From Paracrocinitomix sp040880585 (GTDB lineage: Bacteria; Bacteroidota; Bacteroidia; Flavobacteriales_D; Crocinitomicaceae): a stretch of 64,000 nt of DNA. Position 1 is the stretch's first letter. Every line of letters starts with the position of its first letter. The notes beneath the pieces are model-generated. The model saw only the letters and a list, made by a program, of their open reading frames with translations. It was not told where the DNA came from and did no database searches. The translations under genes and the position numbers were made by a program. Shown here one piece after another: positions 17,633 to 26,508 of the stretch. The stretch is taken from assembly GCA_040880585.1 (NCBI GenBank), contig JBBDID010000018.1, positions 1-64,000 on the forward strand, written 5' to 3'.

Positions 17633-19537
17633 AGGCTTTTTAATGTGCTGCGCCAATCGATCCACATGAAGAAGATCATGATCCGTCATCCACCGGATGG
17701 TTTGCAAGACATCATCCTTCTTATAAGTGCCTAGTGCAGCAATCACTTCCTCAATAGATATTTCATTAGTTGATTTAAACTTATTATTTATATAAACTGT
17801 AATATCATTATGTAAATCAGTGCTTTTAGTAAGTTTATTTTTTTCTAAACAACGATTGCAACGTCCACAGGCAGAAGATTCATTTTCTCCAAAATAACGC
17901 AGCAGCATAATGTTTGAACATTCATTCTTCTCAAGAAACTCAACCATAGATTCCATTTTCGAAAATGATATTTTTTTACGTTGGTGGTAAATTTCAGTAG
18001 GTAAGCTCAGGTTGTTGTCTGCTAATCTTTCTGTTACAAAAAAGACACTGCTTCCTTTTGTTTCGGGTAAATAATCGATTACATCCTGCTGTTCAAGCAG
18101 ACTTAATCCTTGAATCACTTGTTTTGTAGAAAGTTGTGTATACTTTGCGATCTTTCGTTCGTTAATAGCAACCATATCCTCAAAAATCCCCATTTGTGTA
18201 CGGAGTAAGAACTGAATGATCCGGTTCAAGTTGTTGTCTTTGACCTGAAACTGGTACAAAGTGGGTTGATCTACTAAAATATGTAACCTGCTGGGGCGAT
18301 TAATGTTTTCAGAAAGTGAGATAAACCCACCTATTTCCAGAAATTTGAGTGAGTTATAAGCTGTGATCAGGTCGAGGTTATAGTGATCACAAAAATCCAG
18401 CATATCAATCGGGTAACTCTCTTCTTTTCCGGATCCTATGGCCAGCTGGAAGTAGTTCCCCAGACAGTTATATATCTTTTTGATGCTTTCTAAAGTGGGG
18501 TATTTTAATCGAATTTTCTCCTGAAGTCGCTCAACGTCAGCAGGCTCATAAAAAAGCCACGCTTCTGATGATTTGCCATCTCTACCGGCACGTCCCGCTT
18601 CTTGAAAATAAGCTTCAATGGTTTCAGGGATGTCATAGTGAAGCACAAAACGCACATCCGGTTTGTCAATTCCCATTCCGAAAGCATTGGTGCATACCAT
18701 AATTCGTGTCTCGTTATCGATCCAGCTTTGTTGTTTTTTTCTTCTCACTTCAGCATCAAGCCCTCCGTGATAAAAATCAGCCGAATAATTATGGTCAATC
18801 AGCACCTTACAGATGTTTTTTACCTCTTTTCGGGTGGAGCAATAGACGATTCCTGAATCCTTTTTGTCTTTTAGGTATTCCAGCATTCGGTTTACCTTAT
18901 TGTTGGATAGATAGGTGTTGTAGCTGATATTACTTCGTTCAAAAGAGTCGAAAAATACGTTTTGTTCTTTAAAATCCAGACGTTTTTGAATGTCATCTAC
19001 TACTTCCGGCGTAGCAGTAGCAGTTAATGCCAGAATAGGTGTGTCCGGTTTGAATTTTTTAATTGCAGCAATTTCAAGATAGGCCGGTCTGAAATCATAT
19101 CCCCACTGAGAAATACAATGTGCCTCATCTACTGCGATCAGATTAATGTTCATCTTTTCGAATCGCGCCTGGAATAGCCTTGTTTTTAGCCGTTCAGGAG
19201 AGACATATAAAAATTTAATGTGTCCGTAAACGGCATTGTCCAATTGAATATCAATCTCACGGGCGCTCATGCCTGAAGAAATTGAAACAGCTTTAATTCC
19301 GCGCTTTTTTAGTTGATCTACCTGATCTTGCATAAGGGCAATTAAAGGAGAGATAACCAGACAAGTGCCTTCTTGTAGCAATCCCGGTACCTGATAGCAA
19401 ATGGATTTCCCTCCTCCGGTAGGTAAAAGCGCTAAAGTGTCTTTTCCCTTCAATACAGAAGCAATGATCTGATCCTGCTTCTTTCTGAATTGATCGTAAC
19501 CCCAATACTTTTTTAATATTTCAACCGCTTTTTCCAA
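17630..19537 (-). CDS. recQ: ATP-dependent DNA helicase RecQ
   Basis: A 635-residue superfamily 2 helicase for recombination and replication-fork repair. Motif 0 YWGYDQFRKKQ is near residue 11, the Walker A LLPTGGGKS near 37, the Walker B/motif II DEAHCISQWGYDFRPAY near 137-153 and motif VI EAGRAGRDG near 317. The RecQ-Ct zinc site is present (Cys of ECSNIML and the ACGRCNRC cluster near 545-570). The C-terminus is short and seems to lack a complete HRDC domain, as in other short RecQs. A TAACTTTG -7-like element lies at 19576-19583 upstream. Confidence 0.95.
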   Translation of the reverse strand: MEKAVEILKKYWGYDQFRKKQDQIIASVLKGKDTLALLPTGGGKSICYQVPGLLQEGTCLVISPLIALMQDQVDQLKKRGIKAVSISSGMSAREIDIQLDNAVYGHIKFLYVSPERLKTRLFQARFEKMNINLIAVDEAHCISQWGYDFRPAYLEIAAIKKFKPDTPILALTATATPEVVDDIQKRLDFKEQNVFFDSFERSNISYNTYLSNNKVNRMLEYLKDKKDSGIVYCSTRKEVKNICKVLIDHNYSADFYHGGLDAEVRRKKQQSWIDNETRIMVCTNAFGMGIDKPDVRFVLHYDIPETIEAYFQEAGRAGRDGKSSEAWLFYEPADVERLQEKIRLKYPTLESIKKIYNCLGNYFQLAIGSGKEESYPIDMLDFCDHYNLDLITAYNSLKFLEIGGFISLSENINRPSRLHILVDQPTLYQFQVKDNNLNRIIQFLLRTQMGIFEDMVAINERKIAKYTQLSTKQVIQGLSLLEQQDVIDYLPETKGSSVFFVTERLADNNLSLPTEIYHQRKKISFSKMESMVEFLEKNECSNIMLLRYFGENESSACGRCNRCLEKNKLTKSTDLHNDITVYINNKFKSTNEISIEEVIAALGTYKKDDVLQTIRWMTDHDLLHVDRLAQHIKKP

Positions 19538-19637
19538 TAAGAACTATTTGTAAATGACTGTTCATCAAAGAAAGTCAAAGTTAACAAGATATAGTGGTGT
19601 AAAGGTACTGTAGCGATTAATTGTGAATAACTAATGC

Positions 19638-19668
19638 TTGAAAAAACAAGATTTAATCACTATCTTCG
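19638..19668 (+). promoter_or_regulatory. Promoter of ilvE
   Basis: TTG at 19638-19640, a 20-base spacer and TATCTTCG at 19661-19668 fit the Bacteroidota -33/-7 pattern closely. The predicted transcript would have a leader of about 15-20 bases before ATG 19690. Confidence 0.65.
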
Positions 19669-19689
19669 CGCCATACTAAATCCTTTTTG

Positions 19690-20760
19690 ATGGACATTAT
19701 CACAAACAATATACAAATATCCAAGACTCAAAAATCACGATTAACAGAGGTTGATTTTAATGACTTGCCTTTTGGTAAAGTGTTTTCTGATCACATGTTT
19801 GAAATGGATTTTGCGGACGGTAAGTGGCAGACACCTACAATCGTACCGTTTAAAAATTTGGAATTACATCCTGCCACTTCGGCACTGCATTACGGACAGG
19901 CTATTTTTGAGGGTTTAAAAGCGCAGAAAGGTAAAAATGGTGAGGTATTGATTTTTAGACCGGACATGAACATAAAACGCTTTAATGAATCAGCAAAGCG
20001 GATGTGTATGGAAGAGGTGCCGGAAGAGCTGTTCATGGAAGGCTTGAAGCAATTGATTGAACTGGATAAGAATTGGGTGCCTTCGAATGAAGGGCAATCA
20101 CTGTATATCCGCCCGTTTATGATTGCTACGGATGACTATGTGGGGATTAAACCTTCAGATAGGTATAAGTTCATCATTATCACTTCTCCTGTGGGGTCTT
20201 ATTATGCAGATCCGGTAAAGGTGAAGATTGAAACCTATTATACCCGTGCAGCAGAAGGGGGTGTGGGGCGTGCCAAAGCTGCAGGAAATTATGCGGCTTC
20301 TTTATATCCGGCTAAATTAGCAGCGAAAGAAGGCTTCAGACAATTGATATGGACAGATGCTAAAACGCATTCTTTCATTGAAGAGGCAGGTACCATGAAT
20401 GTGGTTTTTGTGATCAATGATACCATTATCACTCCGGACGAGAAGAAAGATACGATACTAAAAGGGATTACAAAGCGTTCTGTTCTGGATATTGCAAAAG
20501 ACTGGGGATATCGTGTGGAAGAAAGGCAGGTTTCTGTTAAAGAAGTGATAGATGCTTTAAATGATGGAACTTTACAAGATGCTTTTGGCGCCGGAACCGC
20601 AGCAACAATTGCTCCTATCAGTCATATCGGCTATGAAGGAACAACGTATGAACTACCTGATATTGAAGGAAGAGCATTCTCTAATAAAGTAAAAACGTAC
20701 ATCAATGATTATAAAAAGGGACTGCTAGAAGATAAGTATGGATGGCTGGTTCGAATTTAA
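19690..20760 (+). CDS. ilvE: Branched-chain amino acid aminotransferase
   Basis: A 356-residue fold type IV PLP enzyme that interconverts branched-chain 2-oxo acids and Leu/Ile/Val. Visible motifs are LHYGQAIFEGLKAQ near 75, the region holding the PLP-lysine (GVGRAKAAGNYAASL, near 192), FIEEAGTMNVVFVI near 232 and the phosphate-binding GAGTAATIAPI near 305. The ATG at 19690 follows a TTG that could also be read as a start; ATG is preferred. A strong terminator follows, so it is probably monocistronic. Confidence 0.95.
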   Translation: MDIITNNIQISKTQKSRLTEVDFNDLPFGKVFSDHMFEMDFADGKWQTPTIVPFKNLELHPATSALHYGQAIFEGLKAQKGKNGEVLIFRPDMNIKRFNESAKRMCMEEVPEELFMEGLKQLIELDKNWVPSNEGQSLYIRPFMIATDDYVGIKPSDRYKFIIITSPVGSYYADPVKVKIETYYTRAAEGGVGRAKAAGNYAASLYPAKLAAKEGFRQLIWTDAKTHSFIEEAGTMNVVFVINDTIITPDEKKDTILKGITKRSVLDIAKDWGYRVEERQVSVKEVIDALNDGTLQDAFGAGTAATIAPISHIGYEGTTYELPDIEGRAFSNKVKTYINDYKKGLLEDKYGWLVRI

Positions 20761-20781
20761 GATGCATTTAAAAATAAAATT

Positions 20782-20814
20782 GAAAGGGGTTTCTGCACGG
20801 ATTCCCCTTTTTTT
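20782..20814 (+). terminator. Rho-independent terminator of ilvE
   Basis: A hairpin with gaaagggg and cccctttt arms runs straight into a T-run, 22 bases after the ilvE stop and 8 bases before aroE. Confidence 0.8.
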
Positions 20815-20821
20815 ATAGCAC

Positions 20822-21559
20822 ATGTCTGATCAAAAAATATATGGTTTAATCGGGAAATCTCTGGAGCATTCTTTTTCAAAAAAATATTTCCTTAAAAAGT
20901 TTGATAACATGGGTTTTAACTGTGATTATCTAAACTTTGAATTGAATGATATAAATGAAGTGAAAAAGGTGTTTGATCTTCCGGGAATTTCAGGTGTAAA
21001 CGTAACGATTCCTTATAAAGAAAAGATCATCCCATATTTGGATGAATTAAGTGATGAGGCAATTGCCGTTGGAGCAGTTAACACCATTCAGATCAAAAAT
21101 GGGGTAAAGAAGGGATACAACACAGATGTTTACGGTTTTAAGCAATTGATTAAACCTTTTTTTCAATCGCATCACGAACGATCTATGATTCTGGGTACCG
21201 GCGGCGCTGCTAAAGCGGTAGCGTATGTATTGGAGTCTCTGGGGTCTGAAGTGATTTATATTTCCAGAAAACCGAAAGGAGAAAACGCCTTTTCATACGA
21301 AGAAATCAATGAAAACATGATCCGTTTTAACGGGATAATAGTGAATACCACCCCTTTAGGAACTTTTCCTGATGTAGCGCGTTTTCCGCCTATTCCGTAT
21401 CACTTTATTCAGTCCAATCAGTTGGTCATTGACCTGGTTTACAATCCTCCTCTCACTGAATTCCTCAAAAGAGCAGCAGCACAAGGAGCAACTGTTCTCA
21501 ATGGAAAAACCATGCTTGAGCAACAGGCAGAAAAATCCTGGGAAATCTGGAATGCTTGA
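20822..21559 (+). CDS. aroE: Shikimate dehydrogenase
   Basis: A 245-residue NADPH-dependent enzyme of aromatic amino acid synthesis. The substrate-binding SLEHSFSKKYF is near residue 13, the catalytic-lysine segment NVTIPYKE near 60-67 and GAVNTIQ near 85. The Rossmann GTGGAAKAVAYVL lies near 123-135, and the C-terminal KTMLEQQAEKSWEIW helix is complete. It is shorter than the E. coli enzyme (272 residues), as is usual for Bacteroidota. The miaA start codon overlaps its stop by eight bases (ATGCTTGA), so the two are cotranslated. Confidence 0.93.
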   Translation: MSDQKIYGLIGKSLEHSFSKKYFLKKFDNMGFNCDYLNFELNDINEVKKVFDLPGISGVNVTIPYKEKIIPYLDELSDEAIAVGAVNTIQIKNGVKKGYNTDVYGFKQLIKPFFQSHHERSMILGTGGAAKAVAYVLESLGSEVIYISRKPKGENAFSYEEINENMIRFNGIIVNTTPLGTFPDVARFPPIPYHFIQSNQLVIDLVYNPPLTEFLKRAAAQGATVLNGKTMLEQQAEKSWEIWNA

Positions 21560-22487
21560 TAAAACACCGCATATATTGACAATTTTGGGTCCCACAGCAA
21601 GTGGTAAAACCCGTGTTGCCTGTGCATTGGCTGATAGAATAGGAGGAGAGATCATTTCAGCAGATAGCCGGCAGATCTACCGTTATATGGATATTGGTAC
21701 CGGAAAAGACATAGAAGAGTATCAGGTAGAAGGTAGAGAAGTCCCTTATCATTTAATAGACAGTAAAGATCCCGGTTATAAGTACAATATCGCTGAATTT
21801 CAATTGGATTTTTTAAATCTGTTACCACAGATTCATTCCAGGGGTAAGACCGCTATTTTATGCGGGGGAAGTGGCTTGTATATTGATGCAGCACTCAATG
21901 GTAGTTCTTTTTTGGGCATCCCAATGGATAAAAAACGACAAGCCGAACTCGAAAAATTATCGGAGGAGCAATTACGACAACAGTTTGAAAGCTTGTCAAA
22001 GCGTGTAAGAGAATCATTGAATGATGAAACCAAACGGCGATTGATAAGAGCAATCATTATTGATGAACATTTGCAACAACATCCGGATTTTGAAACCGTC
22101 ACCATTCCTCCTTTCAATACCACCATTTTTGGGATTGATATTTCCAGAGAAAAAAGAAGAAAAAACATTACGCAGCGATTGGCAGAACGTCTTGAAAATG
22201 GCTTGATAGAGGAGGTAGAGTACTTACTGGATCATCATTTAAGTCATGAAGACCTGGATTATTACGGTTTGGAATATAAATGGGTGGGTATGTATTTGAG
22301 AAAGGAAATAACAAAACAAGAGCTCTTTGAAGGACTCAATACTGCGATTCATCAATTTTCAAAACGTCAAATGACCTGGTTCCGCCGGATGGAAAAACAA
22401 GGAACAGTCATTCATTGGATTGATGCTGAACTTCCTTTACCCGAAAAAATTGACTGTATACAATCTGTCATCCTTAATGAACAGTAA
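21552..22487 (+). CDS. miaA: tRNA dimethylallyltransferase
   Basis: A 311-residue enzyme that isopentenylates A37 of tRNAs reading UNN codons. The P-loop GPTASGKT is near residues 12-19, ISADSRQIYRYMDIGTGKD near 36-54, the GGSGLYIDAAL segment near 103, and the C-terminal KRQMTWFRRM signature near 280. An in-frame ATG lies 41 codons upstream, inside aroE, but homologues begin just before the P-loop, so the ATG at 21552 overlapping the aroE stop is chosen. Confidence 0.95.
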   Translation: MLDKTPHILTILGPTASGKTRVACALADRIGGEIISADSRQIYRYMDIGTGKDIEEYQVEGREVPYHLIDSKDPGYKYNIAEFQLDFLNLLPQIHSRGKTAILCGGSGLYIDAALNGSSFLGIPMDKKRQAELEKLSEEQLRQQFESLSKRVRESLNDETKRRLIRAIIIDEHLQQHPDFETVTIPPFNTTIFGIDISREKRRKNITQRLAERLENGLIEEVEYLLDHHLSHEDLDYYGLEYKWVGMYLRKEITKQELFEGLNTAIHQFSKRQMTWFRRMEKQGTVIHWIDAELPLPEKIDCIQSVILNEQ

Positions 22488-22568
22488 GGGAATGAGGAAA
22501 TCCTTCTTTTAGAAGGGATCGCATCTGGCAGAATTATTGATATATTCGTGAAAAATTAACGCATCATA

Positions 22569-24734
22569 ATGAAAACCAAATCATTTTTTATCCTTTCACT
22601 TGCCTTTCTGTTTGTAACAGTAAATACTTTTTCACAAGAGAAAAAACTCAGCAATCCACTCATTTGGGGATCCAATGAATTTTCACCGGAGTATGTTTAT
22701 TCAGTGCGATCAATGAATGATGGTGAACACTTTACGGCACTTGAAGAAAATGCAATAGTGAAGTATACGTATGAAAATTTTGAGAAAGCTGTCGACACAA
22801 TTATTAGCGGAAAAGAGATAGATGAAATTGAAATTGAAGATTATTTTTTTAACGCAGATGAAACCAAAATGTTGATTGCTACCCACGTCAATCCCATTTA
22901 CCGAAGAAGTTATACGGCGAAGTATTATGTAGTTGATCTCGAATCAAAACAAGCAGAAGCCCTGTACAATAAGGATGATAAAGAGATGCTGGCTGAATTT
23001 TCTCCGGATGGATCAAAAGTCGCATTTGTCTATGAAAACAACCTCTTTATAAAAGATCTTCAAACAAAAGAAGTAACGCAAGTGACTACGGACGGAGAAA
23101 AAAATAAGATCATTAACGGAAGCACCGATTGGGTGTATGAAGAAGAGTTTTCCTTGACAAAAGCCTTTGAATGGTCTGCGAAAGGAACAAAAATAGCCTA
23201 TTTAAAATTTGATGAATCTGAAGTAAAAGACTACACCATGTTCTATCACACAGATGATATCTACCCCAAAGCATACACTTTTAAATATCCCAAAGCGGGT
23301 GAAGACAATTCTAAACTGAGCCTGCACATTTATGAGTTGGAAAGTAAAGAAAACAGAGAAGTAAACAAAGGACCCTTTGAATACTTGCCCCGGATGAAAT
23401 GGACAAAGAATGATGACAAATTGGTTTATCTGGTGCTGAACCGTCACCAAAACCATTTGATTTATGCTGCAGTTGAATGGGGAGATGAAGAACTAAAAGG
23501 GAGTATCATTCATCAGGATCAATCTGAAACTTATGTAGAAATAGATGACAACTTGTTGTTTTTGGAAGACGGCAAGCATTTTTTAAGAACATCTGAAAAA
23601 AGTGGATATAATCACATCTACCTGATTAGTTTTGATGGGGAAGAGCAGCAAATCACAAAAGGAGAGTGGGATGTTGTTGAATTAAAAGGAATTGATGAAA
23701 AAAAGAAGACGATCTATTATACATCAGTGGAAGAGGGAGCGATTTACCGAGACTTATATTCCATTCAGTTAGATGGATCAGCTAAAAAGAAATTATCGAC
23801 ACGAAAAGGAAGTAATGATGCCAGTTTTAGTACAGGAATGAAGTATTATATCAATTACTACTCCAACGCCAATGAACCCTATCTTATTTCAGTTCATAAC
23901 TTTAAAGGAAAAGAACTGGATGTTCTTGTGGATAATGCAGATCTGAAAGAAAAACTGGGGAATTACGGTCTTGTAAAGAAAGAATTCATCACCATAGATG
24001 GGGCAGAAATGCCCTTGAACGCTTTTGTGATCAATCCGCCGGATTTTGACCCCACTAAAAAGTATCCGGTTTATTTTAATATCTACTGTGGACCGGGACA
24101 CAACACCGTTTCAGATTCCTGGGGAGGAGCCAATTTCCTTTACCATCAATTGCTGGCTAGAGAAGGGTACATTGTGATTTCTGTTGATACAAGAGGAACT
24201 ATGTACCGTGGAGCAGCCTTTAAAAAATCAACTTATCTGCAATTGGGAAAGTTGGAAACGGAAGACATGATCGCCGTTGCAAAAGAAGTTCAGAAATGGG
24301 AGTATGTGGATGCTGATCGAATTGGAGTGATGGGATGGAGCTACGGAGGATATATGACTTCGCTCTGTCTGACAAAAGGGGCGGACATCTTCAAAACCGG
24401 CATAGCTGTTGCCCCGGTAACCAATTGGAAATGGTATGATAACATCTACACCGAGCGATTTATGCGAACACCGCAAGAAAATGAAGATGGGTATGAGAAC
24501 AACTCTCCGATTAATCATGTGAAGAAAATGAAAGGGAATTACCTGCTGATTCACGGGACGGCGGATGACAATGTACACGATCAACACACCTATGAAATGG
24601 TTAACGCATTGGTGCGCCAAAATAAACCGTTTGACATGTTTATGTATACCAATAAAAATCACGGAATCAGTGGAGGATACACCCGTTTACACCTATTTAA
24701 TAAAATGCTTGCCTTCACAAAAGAGAAATTGTAG
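22569..24734 (+). CDS. Dipeptidyl peptidase IV-like serine peptidase (S9B)
   Basis: A 721-residue exported peptidase that removes Xaa-Pro or Xaa-Ala dipeptides from peptide N-termini. It has a signal peptide ending near residue 23 (NTFSQ), a beta-propeller with the DPP4 double-Glu motif DWVYEEEF near 194-201, and a C-terminal alpha/beta-hydrolase domain. The catalytic Ser lies in GWSYGGYM near 590, the Asp in GTADDNVHD and the His in KNHGISGG. Length is typical. With PepD and the S46 peptidase further along, it points to growth on peptides. The next gene starts 10 bases downstream. Confidence 0.94.
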   Translation: MKTKSFFILSLAFLFVTVNTFSQEKKLSNPLIWGSNEFSPEYVYSVRSMNDGEHFTALEENAIVKYTYENFEKAVDTIISGKEIDEIEIEDYFFNADETKMLIATHVNPIYRRSYTAKYYVVDLESKQAEALYNKDDKEMLAEFSPDGSKVAFVYENNLFIKDLQTKEVTQVTTDGEKNKIINGSTDWVYEEEFSLTKAFEWSAKGTKIAYLKFDESEVKDYTMFYHTDDIYPKAYTFKYPKAGEDNSKLSLHIYELESKENREVNKGPFEYLPRMKWTKNDDKLVYLVLNRHQNHLIYAAVEWGDEELKGSIIHQDQSETYVEIDDNLLFLEDGKHFLRTSEKSGYNHIYLISFDGEEQQITKGEWDVVELKGIDEKKKTIYYTSVEEGAIYRDLYSIQLDGSAKKKLSTRKGSNDASFSTGMKYYINYYSNANEPYLISVHNFKGKELDVLVDNADLKEKLGNYGLVKKEFITIDGAEMPLNAFVINPPDFDPTKKYPVYFNIYCGPGHNTVSDSWGGANFLYHQLLAREGYIVISVDTRGTMYRGAAFKKSTYLQLGKLETEDMIAVAKEVQKWEYVDADRIGVMGWSYGGYMTSLCLTKGADIFKTGIAVAPVTNWKWYDNIYTERFMRTPQENEDGYENNSPINHVKKMKGNYLLIHGTADDNVHDQHTYEMVNALVRQNKPFDMFMYTNKNHGISGGYTRLHLFNKMLAFTKEKL

Positions 24735-24744
24735 ACAACAGGGC

Positions 24745-25287
24745 ATGCTTTTTGAACGTCTTAACACTGTGAAATCAATTGTATTTATTTTATCGCTATT
24801 TGTTTACATCTTAGGTTTTTCAATCGAAGCAGTAAAAATGAAGTCTGCAGCAAAACTATTGTCAGAGGACGATCCGGTTATTGAGTGGCTGGATTTTGAA
24901 ACAGCCATGGATAAAAATGAAGAAGAACGAAAGTTTATTTTTGTGGACGTTTATACGCATTGGTGTGGTTGGTGCAAGAAAATGGATCAAAGTACCTTTA
25001 AAGACAAGTCAGTGGTAGCGTACATGAATGAGTATTTTTATGCAGTAAAAATGGATGCCGAATCCAAAGAACCTATTGCTTACAAGGAAGTGCTTTACGA
25101 ATATAAAATGTACCAGGGCGGAAAAGGCTATAATGAATTGGCAGTTAATTTACTGGGTGGTAAAATGAGCTTTCCAACCTTCGTGGTCTTATCAAAGCGA
25201 GAAGTAAAAATTAGCACAATTAGAGGCTTCCAAAAACCGGATCAATTGCTTGCTCAATTGGAAAAAATCACAAAAAAGAAGCTGTAA
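24745..25287 (+). CDS. Exported thioredoxin-fold protein (DUF255-like)
   Basis: A 180-residue protein with one N-terminal hydrophobic segment (VKSIVFILSLFVYILGF, about 9-25) and a thioredoxin fold. The redox motif is HWCGWCKKM near residue 73, and a cis-Pro lies in MSFPTFVVL near 143. CGWC with the following KKMD resembles DUF255/thiol reductases that act in the periplasm. The reading frame is open 180 bases further upstream inside the DPP4 gene, but ATG 24745 gives a proper signal segment. It is likely cotranscribed with the upstream peptidase and the downstream CAP protein. Confidence 0.85.
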   Translation: MLFERLNTVKSIVFILSLFVYILGFSIEAVKMKSAAKLLSEDDPVIEWLDFETAMDKNEEERKFIFVDVYTHWCGWCKKMDQSTFKDKSVVAYMNEYFYAVKMDAESKEPIAYKEVLYEYKMYQGGKGYNELAVNLLGGKMSFPTFVVLSKREVKISTIRGFQKPDQLLAQLEKITKKKL

Positions 25288-25316
25288 TTCAGGCGGTATA
25301 GACCCAAGCTCATATT

Positions 25317-26453
25317 ATGAAGTGCCTCTTTAACATTGTCTGCGTACTTATTTTTTCTTTTGAGACTCAGGCTCAGATTGAAGATAAAATATATCGAGAA
25401 GGGCACTTGAAAGAACTTCTGGAGAACATTGATACGGACGAAAAGCTTCAGTTTGAAAGAAAATGTGCCTATCATTTCCATCATTTAATCAATGAGTACA
25501 GAGTTCAAAAGCGATTGCATACCCTTTACTGGGATGATCGGCTTTGGTTAGCAGCACGGAATCACAATTTATACATGATAAAATCCGGTGGCTTAACACA
25601 TGGAGAATCGCGTAATCACGAAAGTTTTACAGGAGGTTCTCCGGGAGAAAGAATACAGTACAGTTGTTATGGTGCAGCATTGACAGGTGTTTTTGGCGAA
25701 AATATTTTGTACAATTATGCCCACGATATAGAGGGGAGTTTGGATGATATTGCTTACCACATGGCCAAAGAATCCTTTGAAGATTGGAAAAATTCTAAAC
25801 CTCATAATGAAAATATGTTAGACGCTGCTTATTTTGCGCACGGAACCGCTTTCAATGTTGAAAACACCAATTGGGGAACTTCAGTTTTTATCGGAAAACC
25901 GAAAAGCTATGTAGAGAAAGAGATTCAGTTGAATGGAGACGTAGCTTTACATGAAGCCTACCCTCCATTATTTGAAATGAATGGAGAAGAGTACCACAAG
26001 CAAGATTTTGATGAAGCGCTTATAGAAGCTAAACTATATTTGGCGTTAGCCAATGAGATGAAGTTAAAATCCTTCAATAAAAATGAGATTGCTATGAAAT
26101 CCAGCCGTATGCATATGGTTTATATGTTGCAGAACGGTCAGGTGAATTTGGAGGAAAAAAAAGGGATGCCACAATACTTTAAAAGCAATACGAAAAAAAG
26201 ATTTATAAAATCCGGACATGTAAAAGCGCTTTTGAAACTGATGGGACATGCTCTTGAGGAAATTGTATTTGAATTTAAAACCACACGAGCAGACTTGATA
26301 AGTGGAAGAGCCATGGAAATATTAATTACAAAAATAGAAAAATCTGCTTTGCCTCCTGCTAGTACTGTAGAATGGGGCGGAATTGTTCAGTTAATCGAAA
26401 AAAATAACGATTATTACTGTATAGCAGACTTATTATACCTGGTGGAAAAATGA
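25317..26453 (+). CDS. CAP (SCP/PR-1) domain exported protein
   Basis: A 378-residue protein with a signal peptide (MKCLFNIVCVLIFSFETQAQ) and a CAP-superfamily domain at about residues 50-200. CAP features are HHLINEYRVQKRLHTLYWDD, the LTHGES and GENILYN segments, FEDWKNSKPHNENML and a closing AYFAHGTAF strand. The His and Glu residues of the CAP cavity appear present. The remaining ~180 residues, largely helical, are not recognised. CAP proteins may bind sterols or lipids or act as peptidases; no specific activity can be assigned. Confidence 0.8.
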   Translation: MKCLFNIVCVLIFSFETQAQIEDKIYREGHLKELLENIDTDEKLQFERKCAYHFHHLINEYRVQKRLHTLYWDDRLWLAARNHNLYMIKSGGLTHGESRNHESFTGGSPGERIQYSCYGAALTGVFGENILYNYAHDIEGSLDDIAYHMAKESFEDWKNSKPHNENMLDAAYFAHGTAFNVENTNWGTSVFIGKPKSYVEKEIQLNGDVALHEAYPPLFEMNGEEYHKQDFDEALIEAKLYLALANEMKLKSFNKNEIAMKSSRMHMVYMLQNGQVNLEEKKGMPQYFKSNTKKRFIKSGHVKALLKLMGHALEEIVFEFKTTRADLISGRAMEILITKIEKSALPPASTVEWGGIVQLIEKNNDYYCIADLLYLVEK

Positions 26454-26508
26454 TGGAATTTGAATCCAGTTTCATTATCTTCACAGCCTTTTCCATTCTG
26501 TTTAGTTT